From Streptomyces sp. V3I8 (lineage in GTDB: Bacteria > Actinomycetota > Actinomycetes > Streptomycetales > Streptomycetaceae): a stretch of 64,000 nucleotides of DNA. The stretch lies in assembly GCF_030817535.1 (NCBI RefSeq), contig NZ_JAUSZL010000002.1:3596001-3660000 (forward strand), read 5' to 3'. Positions 55,890 through 64,000 of the stretch are shown piece after piece. The notes beneath the pieces were generated by a model, which was not told where the DNA came from, did not search any database, and worked only from the letters and a program-made list of their open reading frames with translations. A program made the translations under genes and the position numbers. Every line of letters starts with the position of its first letter. Within the stretch, counting starts at the first letter, position 1.

Positions 55890-57764
55890 TCACTTGCCGT
55901 AGGCCAGCATCAGCTTCTCCTTGGACTGGTCGTTGCCGGTCAGCCGGGTGGTGGAGAGGTAGAAGCGCCCGTCCACGTAGTCGACGGCCTTCGAGAAGAA
56001 ACCGTTCTCCACCTGCGCCGCGCCCTGCGGGTTCCGCAGCAGCGTCTTCGGCGTGTGCGAGCCGCCGGCGGTCGGGACCGAGACGACCCGGCCGCCCGAG
56101 TCGTACGAGGGCTTCACGTACGCGACGAGGTCCGTGCCGTCCATCTTGAGCGGCATCATCGACGTGTCCGACGGGGACTTGACACGCCACTTCTCCTTGC
56201 CGGTCTCCAGGCTGACGGCGACGACCTCGTTGGCGCCGCTCTTCGCCTCGGTCGGCAGGTAGAGGGTGTTGGCGTCGGCGGCCACGCCCTCGCAGCCCAG
56301 CAGGTCACGCGTGAGGATCGCCCAGCCGCAGTCCGGCGCGAACGACTCGTCGACGTCGAGCTGCGAACGGGCCGTGCCGTCGTTCTTCAGCGTGGTGACG
56401 TTCCACTGCTTCTTGTCCGCGTTGGTGAGGTAGAGGACGACGGGGTCGACGGAGTACGCGCGCTCCACGCGCCAGCCCTTGGGGATCTTCTTCGTCCACC
56501 GGGCCTTGCCGGTCGCCGGGTCGAGCTCCTGCACCTCGTCGTGCTCGTTGTCGCCGCCTGCGCCGCAGCCCGAGACGGAGAGCAGCTTGGCACCGCCCGC
56601 GAACGCCGAAGGGAAGCAGGAGTCGCCGTACTTCTTCACGTCGAAGAGCTTGTCGCCGCTGCCCGTGTCGTAGCCGACGCCGGACATGGAACGGCCGGCC
56701 AGCAGCGTGTCCCCGACGACGTTCAGGCTCAGGGAGAGGGAGCTGTCGAACAGGTCGCCCTTCGGGATCTCCTTCGTCCAGCCCTTCTTGCCGGTGGCGA
56801 GGTCGATCTCGACGATCTGGTTGCACTCGGCGCCGCTCTTGGCGCCTTCCTTGTACGCCACGAAGACCTTGTCGTCGGACGTCTTCTGCTGCGACGCGGC
56901 GCAGATCGGCTGCGGGAAGGTGAGCGCGGGCCAGCTGACCTTCCCGTCCTCGACGTCGTAGGCGAGGACCTGCTTGTAGGCGGCCTTCACGGCGACCTCG
57001 TCCGTGATCCACATACCGGGGGCGTCGGCGCCGGAACCGGGCGCGTCGGGCGCCTCCTTGTACCAGAGCACCTTCGCCTCGCCCGCCTGGCGGCCCGCGT
57101 TGAGGTCGTCGGTGCCGGCGTCGCCGTCGCCCTCGCCGTCACCGGGGTTGACCGGGGCGTCGGAACCGGAGGGCCTGGGGTCCTGACTGCCGTCGGCGAC
57201 GGGCTTCTTCTGGCCCCCGTCGTCACCGCCGGACACGGCCCACATGGTGCCGACGATGACGAGCACCGCGGCCAGCGCCGCACCGGTGATCACCAGGGGC
57301 TTGTTCCTGAAGGGGCCGCGCGGGCCACCGCCCGGCGGGGTGCCGGGGCCGCCCGGGAACTGCGGCTGCGTCGGATACCCGTATCCGGGCTGCGGCCCGT
57401 AGGGGCCCGGCTGCTGCTGCCCGTACGGACCGGGCTGGGCGTACGGTCCCGGCTGCTGGGCGTACGGACCCGGCCCACCGTAGGGACCGGGCTGCTGCGG
57501 CTGCCCGTACGGACCGGGCTGCTGCTGCGGGTAGCCGTAACCGGGGGCGGGCGGCGGCGGGGTGCCCGGAACGCCCTGCGGGGGCGGCGGGGTCTGCGGT
57601 GCGCCGTGCGGGGGCGGCGGGGCCGCCGGCGGCTGGGCGGGCGGCGGGGGCGTGGCTCCGCGCGGGTCCTGCGCAGGGCCGAAGCCGCCCTGCTGCTGCG
57701 GCGGCTTGTCCTGCGGCGCTCCGGACCCGTCCTGCTGCGACGGTCCCTCGGGCGGCTGAGTCAT
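55890..57764 (-). CDS. Membrane-anchored PQQ-like beta-propeller protein (B)
   Basis: 624 aa. Same architecture as its neighbour: Pro/Gln/Tyr-rich tail (PQQPGPYGQPQQPGPYGGPG), helix (PLVITGAALAAVLVIVGTMWAV), then propeller blades (AYDVEDGKVSWPALTF, EIDLATGKKGWTKEI, ELDPATGKARWTKKI). ATG 57764 has GAGGGGGG upstream. The two genes are a tandem duplication that has diverged in the extracellular part. A hairpin at 57906-57944 separates it from the ABC-F gene. Confidence 0.88.
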   Translation of the reverse strand: MTQPPEGPSQQDGSGAPQDKPPQQQGGFGPAQDPRGATPPPPAQPPAAPPPPHGAPQTPPPPQGVPGTPPPPAPGYGYPQQQPGPYGQPQQPGPYGGPGPYAQQPGPYAQPGPYGQQQPGPYGPQPGYGYPTQPQFPGGPGTPPGGGPRGPFRNKPLVITGAALAAVLVIVGTMWAVSGGDDGGQKKPVADGSQDPRPSGSDAPVNPGDGEGDGDAGTDDLNAGRQAGEAKVLWYKEAPDAPGSGADAPGMWITDEVAVKAAYKQVLAYDVEDGKVSWPALTFPQPICAASQQKTSDDKVFVAYKEGAKSGAECNQIVEIDLATGKKGWTKEIPKGDLFDSSLSLSLNVVGDTLLAGRSMSGVGYDTGSGDKLFDVKKYGDSCFPSAFAGGAKLLSVSGCGAGGDNEHDEVQELDPATGKARWTKKIPKGWRVERAYSVDPVVLYLTNADKKQWNVTTLKNDGTARSQLDVDESFAPDCGWAILTRDLLGCEGVAADANTLYLPTEAKSGANEVVAVSLETGKEKWRVKSPSDTSMMPLKMDGTDLVAYVKPSYDSGGRVVSVPTAGGSHTPKTLLRNPQGAAQVENGFFSKAVDYVDGRFYLSTTRLTGNDQSKEKLMLAYGK

Positions 57765-57905
57765 CAGCGCGTCCCCCCTCTTCACTGATTTTTAGCCATG
57801 CCCTGCAGTACGCACCGCTGCGGGCGGTGCACTCACCGTGGTGGCCGGAAGGCCTGAGACTGTTCCCAGACGGCTCTTTCTATCACCCGGGAGCGCTCGA
57901 ACACC

Positions 57906-57944
57906 GGGCCGGATCTCTCCTTGTTCCCAAGGGAGAACCGGCCC
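57906..57944 (-). terminator. Terminator of the ABC-F gene
   Basis: GGGCCGG (57906-57912) pairs with CCGGCCC (57938-57944), extended by an imperfect TCTCTCCTTG/CAAGGGAGA stem. It lies just past the ABC-F stop codon. Confidence 0.7.
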
Positions 57945-57977
57945 GTGATGCCCTCGTTACGTCTCTTCACGCGCCGT

Positions 57978-59792
57978 TCACGCGTCGTCGGCGAGCTCCA
58001 GCCAGCGCATTTCCAACTCCTCGCGCTCGGTGGCCAGTTCACGCAGCTCACTGTCCAGTTTCGCCACTTTTCCGAAGTCCGTGGCGTTATCGGCGATCTG
58101 CGTGTGCAGCTTGCCCTCCTTCTCGGAGAGCTTGTCCAGCTGCCGTTCGATCTTCTGCAGTTCCTTCTTCGCGACGCGGCTGTCCTTGGCGGAGCCGGCG
58201 GCGGAGGAGGCGCTCTTTTCGGTCACCGAGGACGGAGCCGAGGCCGCGGCGGCCTCCTCCATCGCGTGCCGCCGCTCCAGGTACTCGTCGATGCCGCGCG
58301 GCAGCATCCGCAGGGTCGCGTCGCCGAGGAGCGCGAACACCCGGTCGGTGGTCCGCTCGATGAAGAACCGGTCGTGGGAGATCACGATCATGGAGCCCGG
58401 CCAGCCGTCGAGGAGGTCCTCGAGTTGCGTGAGGGTCTCGATGTCGAGGTCGTTCGTCGGCTCGTCGAGGAAGAGGACGTTCGGCTCGTCCATCAGGAGC
58501 CGCAGGATCTGCAGCCGCCGCCGCTCACCGCCGGAGAGGTCGCCGACGGGCGTCCACTGCTTCTCCTTGTTGAAGCCGAAGGTCTCGCAGAGCTGGCCGG
58601 CGGTCATCTCGCGGCCCTTGCCGAGGTCGACGCGGTCGCGGACCGCCTGGACGGCCTGCAGCACCCGCAGGTCCGGGTCGAGTTCGGCGACCTCCTGGGA
58701 GAGGTAGGCGAGCTTGACGGTCCGGCCGGTGACGACCCGGCCCGCGGCGGGCTGCTTCTCGCCCTCGGAGCGGGCGGCCTCCGCCATGGCCCGCAGGAGG
58801 GAGGTCTTGCCGGCGCCGTTCACCCCGACCAGACCGATCCGGTCGCCCGGCCCGAGCTGCCAGGTCAGGTGCTTGAGGAGCACCTTCGGCCCGGCCTGCA
58901 CGGTGACGTCCTCCAGGTCGAAGACGGTCCTGCCGAGCCGGGACGAGGCGAACTTCATCAGTTCGCTGCTGTCCCGGGGCGGCGGCACGTCCGCGATCAG
59001 CTCGTTGGCGGCCTCGACGCGGAACCGCGGCTTGGACGTACGGGCGGGGGCGCCGCGGCGCAGCCAGGCCAGCTCCTTGCGGACCAGGTTCTGCCGCTTG
59101 ACCTCCTCGGTCGCGGCGATGCGCTCCCGCTCGGCGCGCGCGAAGACGTAGTCGGTGTAGCCGCCCTCGTACTCGTACACGGCACCCTTCTGCACGTCCC
59201 ACATGCGGGTGCAGACCTGGTCGAGGAACCACCGGTCGTGGGTGACGCAGACGAGGGCCGAGCGGCGCTCACGCAGGTGCCGGGCGAGCCAGGCGATGCC
59301 TTCCACGTCCAGGTGGTTGGTGGGCTCGTCGAGGACGATCAGGTCCTGCTCCTCGATGAGCAGTTTGGCCAGCGCGATGCGCCGCCGCTCACCGCCGGAC
59401 AGCGGCCCGATCACCGTGTCGAGGCCCTGCGGGAAGCCGGGCAGGTCGAGCCCGCCGAACAGGCCCGTCAGTACGTCCCTGACCTTGGCGTTGCCGGCCC
59501 ACTCGTGGTCGGCCATGTCCCGGATGACCTCGTGCCGGACGGTGGCCGCGGGGTCGAGGGAGTCGTGCTGGGTGAGCACCCCGACGTGCAGCCCGCCGGA
59601 GTGCGTGACGCGCCCGGTGTCGGCCTCCTCCAGCTTGGCGAGCATCCGGATCAGTGTGGTCTTGCCGTCACCGTTGCGGCCGACCACCCCGATCCGGTCC
59701 CCTTCGGACACGCCGAGGGAGACTCCGTCGAGCAGCGCACGGGTTCCGTACACCTTGCTGACTGCCTCGACATTGACCAGATTGACGGCCAT
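57978..59792 (-). CDS. ABC-F ATPase (Uup-like)
   Basis: 604 aa. Two soluble ABC domains with no membrane part: Walker A GRNGDGKTT and GVNGAGKTS, signatures PLSGGERRRIALAKLLI and DLSGGERRRLQILRLLM, Walker B LIVLDEPTNHLDV and VLFLDEPTNDLDI. The linker between them and the C-terminal coiled coil (RVAKKELQKIERQLDKLSEKEGKLHTQ) fit the Uup subgroup, which acts on ribosomes or DNA-linked structures. ATG 59792 has GGAG upstream. Separate from the ispE operon by about 165 bp. Confidence 0.93.
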   Translation of the reverse strand: MAVNLVNVEAVSKVYGTRALLDGVSLGVSEGDRIGVVGRNGDGKTTLIRMLAKLEEADTGRVTHSGGLHVGVLTQHDSLDPAATVRHEVIRDMADHEWAGNAKVRDVLTGLFGGLDLPGFPQGLDTVIGPLSGGERRRIALAKLLIEEQDLIVLDEPTNHLDVEGIAWLARHLRERRSALVCVTHDRWFLDQVCTRMWDVQKGAVYEYEGGYTDYVFARAERERIAATEEVKRQNLVRKELAWLRRGAPARTSKPRFRVEAANELIADVPPPRDSSELMKFASSRLGRTVFDLEDVTVQAGPKVLLKHLTWQLGPGDRIGLVGVNGAGKTSLLRAMAEAARSEGEKQPAAGRVVTGRTVKLAYLSQEVAELDPDLRVLQAVQAVRDRVDLGKGREMTAGQLCETFGFNKEKQWTPVGDLSGGERRRLQILRLLMDEPNVLFLDEPTNDLDIETLTQLEDLLDGWPGSMIVISHDRFFIERTTDRVFALLGDATLRMLPRGIDEYLERRHAMEEAAAASAPSSVTEKSASSAAGSAKDSRVAKKELQKIERQLDKLSEKEGKLHTQIADNATDFGKVAKLDSELRELATEREELEMRWLELADDA

Positions 59793-59900
59793 CGCACTCC
59801 TGACAAGGGGGATCGATCGACCTTCCAGGGTAGCCGCCCGCAGGAATGATCCTTCCGGGCGGCCCGGGCACCCGGAGGCGGGGGAACGGCCGTGATCTTT

Positions 59901-59934
59901 CAGGGGCGCGGCGAACGGCGCGACCGGCCCCCGC
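59901..59934. repeat. Dispersed gene-end repeat, copy C
   Basis: CAGGGGCGCGGCGAACGGCG (first 20 bases), continuing CGACCGGCCCCC. It matches 61862-61898 except for a few bases. It lies just after the ispE stop codon. Confidence 0.6.
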
Positions 59935-59958
59935 TCACCCGCACCCGGCACACGACCG

Positions 59959-60888
59959 TCACAGCACGACAGCCCCGGGCACCGGCCCGGCCGCCACGCG
60001 CGCGGCGCGACAGGTCCCGGACGCCAGCAGCGCGTCGGCGACCCGCACGGCGGCCGCCGCGTCCCGCACGAGGAACGCCGTGGTCGGCCCGGACCCGGAG
60101 ACCAGCGGGGCCAGTGCCCCGGCGTCGGCCCCGGCGGCCAGCGTCGCGGCGAGCGAGGGCCGCAACGACAACGCGGCGGCCTGGAGGTCGTTGGAGAGCG
60201 CCGCGGCCAGCGCCGGGACGTCACCCGACGCCAACGCGTCGAGCAGCACGGGCGAAGCCACCGGTTCCGGCACCCGCTTCCCCGCGTTGAGCCGGTCGAA
60301 CTCCCCGTACACCGCCGGCGTCGACAACCCGCCGTCGGCGACGGCGAACACCCAGTGGAAGCTCCCCCCGACCGGCAGGACCCGGAGTTTCTCCCCCCGC
60401 CCGGTCCCGAGCGCCGCCCCGCCCACCAGGCTGAACGGCACGTCGCTGCCCAGCTCGGCGCAGATCTCCAGGAGTTCGTCCCGCGGGGCACCCGTGCCCC
60501 AGAGCGCGTCACAGGCGACCAGCGCGCCCGCCCCGTCGGCGGAGCCGCCCGCCATGCCCCCGGCCACGGGGATGTCCTTGGTGATGTGGATGTGCACGTC
60601 GGCGGCCCGCCCGTACCGCTCGGCGAGCTTCTCCACGGCCCTGGCCGCCAGGTTCGTACGGTCCAGGGGAACCTGGGCCGCGTCGGGGCCCTCGCACGTC
60701 ACCCGGAGGGCGTCGGCGGGGGTCACCGTCACCTCGTCGTACAGTCCGACCGCGAGGAACACGTTGGCGAGGTCGTGGAACCCGTCGGGCCGCGCACCGC
60801 CCACCGCCAGCTGGACGTTGACCTTGGCGGGAACCCGTACCGTCACGCCCGCGGTCCCACCGGCCGTCCCGCCCGCCGTCCCGCTCAC
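59959..60888 (-). CDS. ispE: 4-diphosphocytidyl-2-C-methyl-D-erythritol kinase
   Basis: 309 aa GHMP kinase of the MEP isoprenoid pathway. Substrate motif [27 protein letters not shown] loop [21 protein letters not shown], and C-terminal [16 protein letters not shown] 60888 overlaps the ksgA stop (GTGA). It adds a short GTAGGTAGG low-complexity leader; GTG 60846 would start at the conserved core and is equally possible. ispE follows ksgA and rpfB, the arrangement also found in Mycobacterium. Confidence 0.95.
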   Translation of the reverse strand: MSGTAGGTAGGTAGVTVRVPAKVNVQLAVGGARPDGFHDLANVFLAVGLYDEVTVTPADALRVTCEGPDAAQVPLDRTNLAARAVEKLAERYGRAADVHIHITKDIPVAGGMAGGSADGAGALVACDALWGTGAPRDELLEICAELGSDVPFSLVGGAALGTGRGEKLRVLPVGGSFHWVFAVADGGLSTPAVYGEFDRLNAGKRVPEPVASPVLLDALASGDVPALAAALSNDLQAAALSLRPSLAATLAAGADAGALAPLVSGSGPTTAFLVRDAAAAVRVADALLASGTCRAARVAAGPVPGAVVL

Positions 60889-61745
60889 TGCTTGTTCTCC
60901 GCGATCCGTGCGAATTCCTCCACCGTCAGGGACTCGCCGCGCGCCTGCGGCGAGACGCCCGCGGCGACCAGGGCGGTCTCGGCGGCCGGCGCCGAACCGG
61001 CCCAGCCGGCCAGCGCGGCCCGCAGGGTCTTGCGGCGCTGCGCGAAGGCGGCGTCCACGACCGCGAACACCTCGCGCTGGGAGGCGGTCGTACGCACCGG
61101 CTCCGCGCGGCGGACCAGCGAGACGAGGCCGCTGTCCACGTTCGGCGCGGGCCAGAAGACGTTGCGGCCGATCGATCCGGCCCGCTTGACCTCGGCGTGC
61201 CAGTTCGCCTTCACGGAGGGCACGCCGTAGACCTTCGAGCCGGGCGGCGCGGCGAGCCGGTCGGCGACCTCCGCCTGCACCATGACGAGCGTGCGCTCGA
61301 TGGTGGGGAAGGTCTCGAGCATGTGCAGCAGCACCGGGACGGCGACGTTGTACGGGAGGTTCGCGACGAGGGCCGTCGGGGCGGGGCCCGGCAGTTCGGT
61401 CACCCGCATGGCGTCCTCGTGGACGAGCGAGAAGCGCTCGGCGCGGTCCGGCATCCGGGCGGCGACCGTCGCGGGCAGCGCGCCCGCGAGGGCGTCGTCG
61501 ATCTCGACGGCGACGACGTGGTCGGCCGCCTCCAGCAGGCCCAGGGTCAGGGACCCGAGGCCCGGTCCGACCTCGACGACCACGTCCTCGGGGCGGACGC
61601 CTGCGGTCCGGACGATGCGCCGCACGGTGTTGGCGTCGATGACGAAGTTCTGACCGCGCTGCTTGGTGGGCCGTACGCCGAGGGCTGCCGCGAGTTCGCG
61701 GATGTCGGCGGGGCCCAGAAGGGCGTCGGAGGCGGGGCTGGTCAC
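60885..61745 (-). CDS. ksgA: 16S rRNA adenine dimethyltransferase
   Basis: 286 aa RsmA. Dimethylates two adjacent adenines near the 3' end of 16S rRNA in the last step of small-subunit maturation. Signatures: [35 protein letters not shown] (motif I), and catalytic [11 protein letters not shown] (NLPY). C-terminal [15 protein letters not shown] 61745. Overlaps ispE by 4 bp. Confidence 0.96.
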   Translation of the reverse strand: MTSPASDALLGPADIRELAAALGVRPTKQRGQNFVIDANTVRRIVRTAGVRPEDVVVEVGPGLGSLTLGLLEAADHVVAVEIDDALAGALPATVAARMPDRAERFSLVHEDAMRVTELPGPAPTALVANLPYNVAVPVLLHMLETFPTIERTLVMVQAEVADRLAAPPGSKVYGVPSVKANWHAEVKRAGSIGRNVFWPAPNVDSGLVSLVRRAEPVRTTASQREVFAVVDAAFAQRRKTLRAALAGWAGSAPAAETALVAAGVSPQARGESLTVEEFARIAENKQ

Positions 61746-61772
61746 GCCCCAAGGGTACGGGTGACCGGCCAC

Positions 61773-61961
61773 AGCCCCGCTCCTCGGGGGCGCGGGGGGC
61801 AGGGGCGCAGCCCCGCTCCTCGGGGCGCAGGGGGCAGGGGGCAGGGACGCAGCCCCGCTCTTCAGGGGCGCGGGGAACTGCGCGACCGGCCCCCACCGGA
61901 CTCGCGGCCGAAGCCGGAGCCGAAGCCGATGCCGATGCCGAAACCGATGCCGAAGCCGAAG
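61773..61961. repeat. Repeat-rich gap between ksgA and rpfB
   Basis: Three tandem variants begin at AGCCCCGCTC (61773, about 61809 and about 61851); the third ends in the gene-end repeat core (61862-61898). A hexamer array of nine CCGAAG/CCGATG-type units follows at 61908-61961. No ORF. It probably holds the rpfB terminator and the ksgA promoter side. Confidence 0.65.
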
Positions 61962-61975
61962 CCCCCGCAGGGGGC

Positions 61976-63412
61976 CTACCCCTGGAGCCGGCTCCCGCAG
62001 TGCGGCCAGGGACTCGCCCCCCGCCGCACATACAGCTTCTTCGCCCGGAACGTCTGCTCCGCCGCGGACGCCTCCTGCGGCCGCCCCGCCCCGCCGAGGC
62101 TCTGCCACGTCCGCGTGTCGAACTGGTACAGCCCCCCGTACGTCCCGGAAGGATCGACCGCCCCCGGCCGCCCCCCTGACTCGCAGTGGGCGAGCCCCTG
62201 CCAGTTCAGGTGGTCCGCCCCCTGCACGGACATCGGCAGCGGCTTCGTGCCCACCTTCACCACCTGCGTACGCGGCTCGTGCACCGTCTCGCTCCGCAGC
62301 AGCCGCGGCTTCTGCCGGACGCCGTTGACGGTCCGCAGGGCGTACGTGACGCGCCGCAGCCCCGGCTGCCCGGCCTGCTCCACGACCTCGGTGCCCCGGA
62401 ACAGTTCGGGATCCGGCGTCCGCCGCACCTCGAAGGCGATCGACTCCTCCCGGACCTCCCTCGTCCCGGTGATGCGCAGGACCGTCACCGTCTGCCCGTC
62501 GCGCGGGAAGCTCTCGGCCGGCACGGACGTGGTGTCCTGCCCGTGCAGGGTGATCCCGGCCTCCGCCAGGCTCTCGCGGACGGTCGCCGCGTTCGTGCGG
62601 ACCGTCCGTGCCCGTCCGTCCGCCATGACCGTCACGGCCCGCTCGGTCCGGACGTCGAGCGCGAGCCCCGCCCGCCCGATGGACCGGCCGACCGGCACCG
62701 ACACGTACGCCCCCTGCGCCCGCACCCCGAACTCCCGCAGCGCCTCCGCCACGGTCCGCGCCGTCGTCCACACGGTGCTGCGCCGCCCGTCGAGGGTGAG
62801 CCGCACGGGCCGCCCGTACCGCACGGCGACCTCCTCGCCGTTGGCCAGAGCGGTACCGGGAGCGGGGGCCACCACGTCGTGGGCGCCGACCCGGACCCCC
62901 TCGTCGGCGAGCAGTTCACGTACGTCGTCCGCGAAGGTGTGCAGGGTGCGCGGCTTGCCGTCGACGGTCAGCTCGACCGCCTTGTCGTCGGCGACGAACG
63001 CCGTGGTGCCGCCCGCGAGGAACGCCACGACCAGCGCCTGCGGCAGCAATTTGCGCACATCGGGCCGCTCCGCGCTCCTGCGCCGCCGCGCGGCCCGTCG
63101 CGTCTCGGCCCGCCCGCCGGGGGACGGCATCTCGGCGGTCGGCGCGGGGGGCGCGGAGGGCGCGGCCTGCCGCGGGAGCGTCGCCGCGTCGGACGTCCAG
63201 GGCGCGTCGGCGTACTCGTACGAGGCCTCGTAGGTCGTTTCGTACGCGGTTTCGTACGCGTACGCGGTTTCGTACGCGGGCAGGCAGGGAGTCTCGTACG
63301 CGGGCAGGTACGTGTCCGGGGGGCCGTACGCGTACGCGTACGACTCCGGGAACGGGTGGGTCGGGCCATACGTCTCGTACTGCCCATACGTCTCGTACTG
63401 CGAACTGCTCAC
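61976..63412 (-). CDS. rpfB: Resuscitation-promoting factor RpfB-like wall hydrolase
   Basis: 478 aa. A cytoplasmic Tyr-rich tail with repeated YET units precedes an RRAARRRR stretch and one helix ([19 protein letters not shown]). Then come three DUF348 domains ([69 protein letters not shown]), a G5 domain ([31 protein letters not shown]), and a C-terminal Rpf lysozyme-like domain with catalytic Glu in [12 protein letters not shown] 63412 with GGAG 8 bp upstream. Cleaves peptidoglycan in spore germination and growth. Lies between ksgA and tatD, as in Mycobacterium. Confidence 0.95.
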   Translation of the reverse strand: MSSSQYETYGQYETYGPTHPFPESYAYAYGPPDTYLPAYETPCLPAYETAYAYETAYETTYEASYEYADAPWTSDAATLPRQAAPSAPPAPTAEMPSPGGRAETRRAARRRRSAERPDVRKLLPQALVVAFLAGGTTAFVADDKAVELTVDGKPRTLHTFADDVRELLADEGVRVGAHDVVAPAPGTALANGEEVAVRYGRPVRLTLDGRRSTVWTTARTVAEALREFGVRAQGAYVSVPVGRSIGRAGLALDVRTERAVTVMADGRARTVRTNAATVRESLAEAGITLHGQDTTSVPAESFPRDGQTVTVLRITGTREVREESIAFEVRRTPDPELFRGTEVVEQAGQPGLRRVTYALRTVNGVRQKPRLLRSETVHEPRTQVVKVGTKPLPMSVQGADHLNWQGLAHCESGGRPGAVDPSGTYGGLYQFDTRTWQSLGGAGRPQEASAAEQTFRAKKLYVRRGASPWPHCGSRLQG

Positions 63413-63544
63413 GACGACACGCTCCAGGAGACCGGTGGACGGGCAGAACCTAGCGGAGCGTCCGTCACTCTCCAAAGCGGCACGGCCACGCTGTGTCGCC
63501 ACGCACCCCCGGTCGGGCCCCGGGAGCGCGCTGTCCGTCACGCG

Positions 63545-64000
63545 TCAGTAATCGAACGCGCGGGCGGTGTTCGCCGAGAGCGCCGTCGCCAGCGCGTCCT
63601 CGTCCAGGCCCCGCACGGCGGCCATGGCCCGGACCGTGACCGGAATGAGATACGGGGCGTTGGGCCGTCCGCGGTACGGCACCGGCGTCAGGAAAGGCGC
63701 GTCGGTCTCGACGAGGACGAGTTCGAGCGGCGCCACGGCGAGGGCGTCGCGCAACGGCTGCGCGTTCTTGAAGGTCATGTTGCCCGCGAACGACATGTAG
63801 TAGCCGGCACGGGCGCAGACCTCCGCCATCTCCGCGTCCCCGGAGTAGCAGTGGAAGACGGTCCGCTCGGGCGCGCCCTCCTCCTTCAGGATGCGCAGCA
63901 CGTCCGCGTGGGCGTCCCGGTCGTGGATGACCAGCGTCTTGCCGTGCCGTTTGGCGATCTCGATGTGGGCGCGGAAGGACCGCTCCTGCGCCTCCTTGCC
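63545..64000 (-). CDS. tatD: TatD-family metal-dependent hydrolase, 5' part beyond the right edge
   Basis: About 150 C-terminal residues of a TIM-barrel deoxyribonuclease: LVIHDRDAHADVLRIL, TVFHCYSGDAEMAE, YYMSFAGNMTF and LVLVETDAPFLTPVPYRGRPNAP. These carry the last two metal-ligand His and the catalytic Asp in ETDAP. It is followed by rpfB 132 bp downstream. Confidence 0.93.
   Translation of the reverse strand, partial: GKEAQERSFRAHIEIAKRHGKTLVIHDRDAHADVLRILKEEGAPERTVFHCYSGDAEMAEVCARAGYYMSFAGNMTFKNAQPLRDALAVAPLELVLVETDAPFLTPVPYRGRPNAPYLIPVTVRAMAAVRGLDEDALATALSANTARAFDY

Noticed and set aside
52919..56149. 1076-codon frame across the regulator and PQQ genes
   Set aside because: Arg/Gly/Leu-rich shadow over three well-supported genes on the other strand.
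61773..61961. Tandem GC-rich repeats considered as a CRISPR array
   Set aside because: Units are not separated by unique spacers of constant length and no cas gene is present.
63413..63544. A ydaO-type riboswitch upstream of rpfB
   Set aside because: Known for some Streptomyces rpf genes, but the gap is only 132 bp and I see no matching conserved structure.

Overview
The window is chromosomal DNA of a Streptomyces or a very close actinomycete. The DNA is uniformly very GC-rich, GTG starts are frequent, and the gene order is the conserved actinobacterial core block: mazG and a SurA-type lipoprotein, mfd, glmU-prs-rplY-pth, then ispE-ksgA-rpfB-tatD. From memory, the same order occurs in Mycobacterium and around SCO3099-SCO3152 of S. 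coelicolor. I see no prophage, CRISPR array, insertion sequence or antibiotic cluster.

Layout. 1-11.5 kb: a cytochrome P450 cut by the left edge, a divergent flavohaemoprotein, MazG, a SurA-like lipoprotein broken by one extra base, a Ser/Thr kinase coupled to a small membrane protein, an orphan methylase/specificity fusion, a lipoprotein, an acetyltransferase and a secreted HNH nuclease. 11.5-22.5 kb: a 172-bp inverted-repeat element touching the mfd stop codon, mfd, a MacB/FtsX-type ABC exporter, a drug-efflux MFS protein, a decayed small membrane-protein gene and a coiled-coil protein. 22.7-27.8 kb: four genes built from polymorphic-toxin parts (two nucleotide-deaminase-fold domains, three SUKH-type domains and one YrhB/Imm35-like domain) with no secretion machinery. 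This is the most unusual locus here. 28-35 kb: an orphan histidine kinase, a double-HTH plus LAGLIDADG-like protein, tRNA-Gln, glmU, prs, rplY and pth. 35-47 kb: ppc, a fatty-acid desaturase with its TetR regulator, a dehalogenase-type hydrolase, a CGNR regulator, tam/tamR (trans-aconitate detoxification) with a glyoxalase remnant, an orphan response regulator, two GNAT enzymes and an SDR/TetR pair. 47-53 kb: a galTEK operon divergent from a sodium/sugar symporter. 53-58 kb: an atypical response regulator and twin PQQ-propeller membrane proteins. 58-64 kb: an ABC-F ATPase, ispE, ksgA, rpfB and the 3' part of tatD.

How the genes relate. The gal genes and the symporter form a galactose uptake and Leloir unit. 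Three local regulator/target pairs have readable operators: tamR-tam, TetR-SDR and TetR-desaturase. ispE, ksgA and rpfB are tightly packed housekeeping and wall-remodelling genes. Several gene ends share a dispersed GC-rich hairpin repeat that probably works as a terminator.
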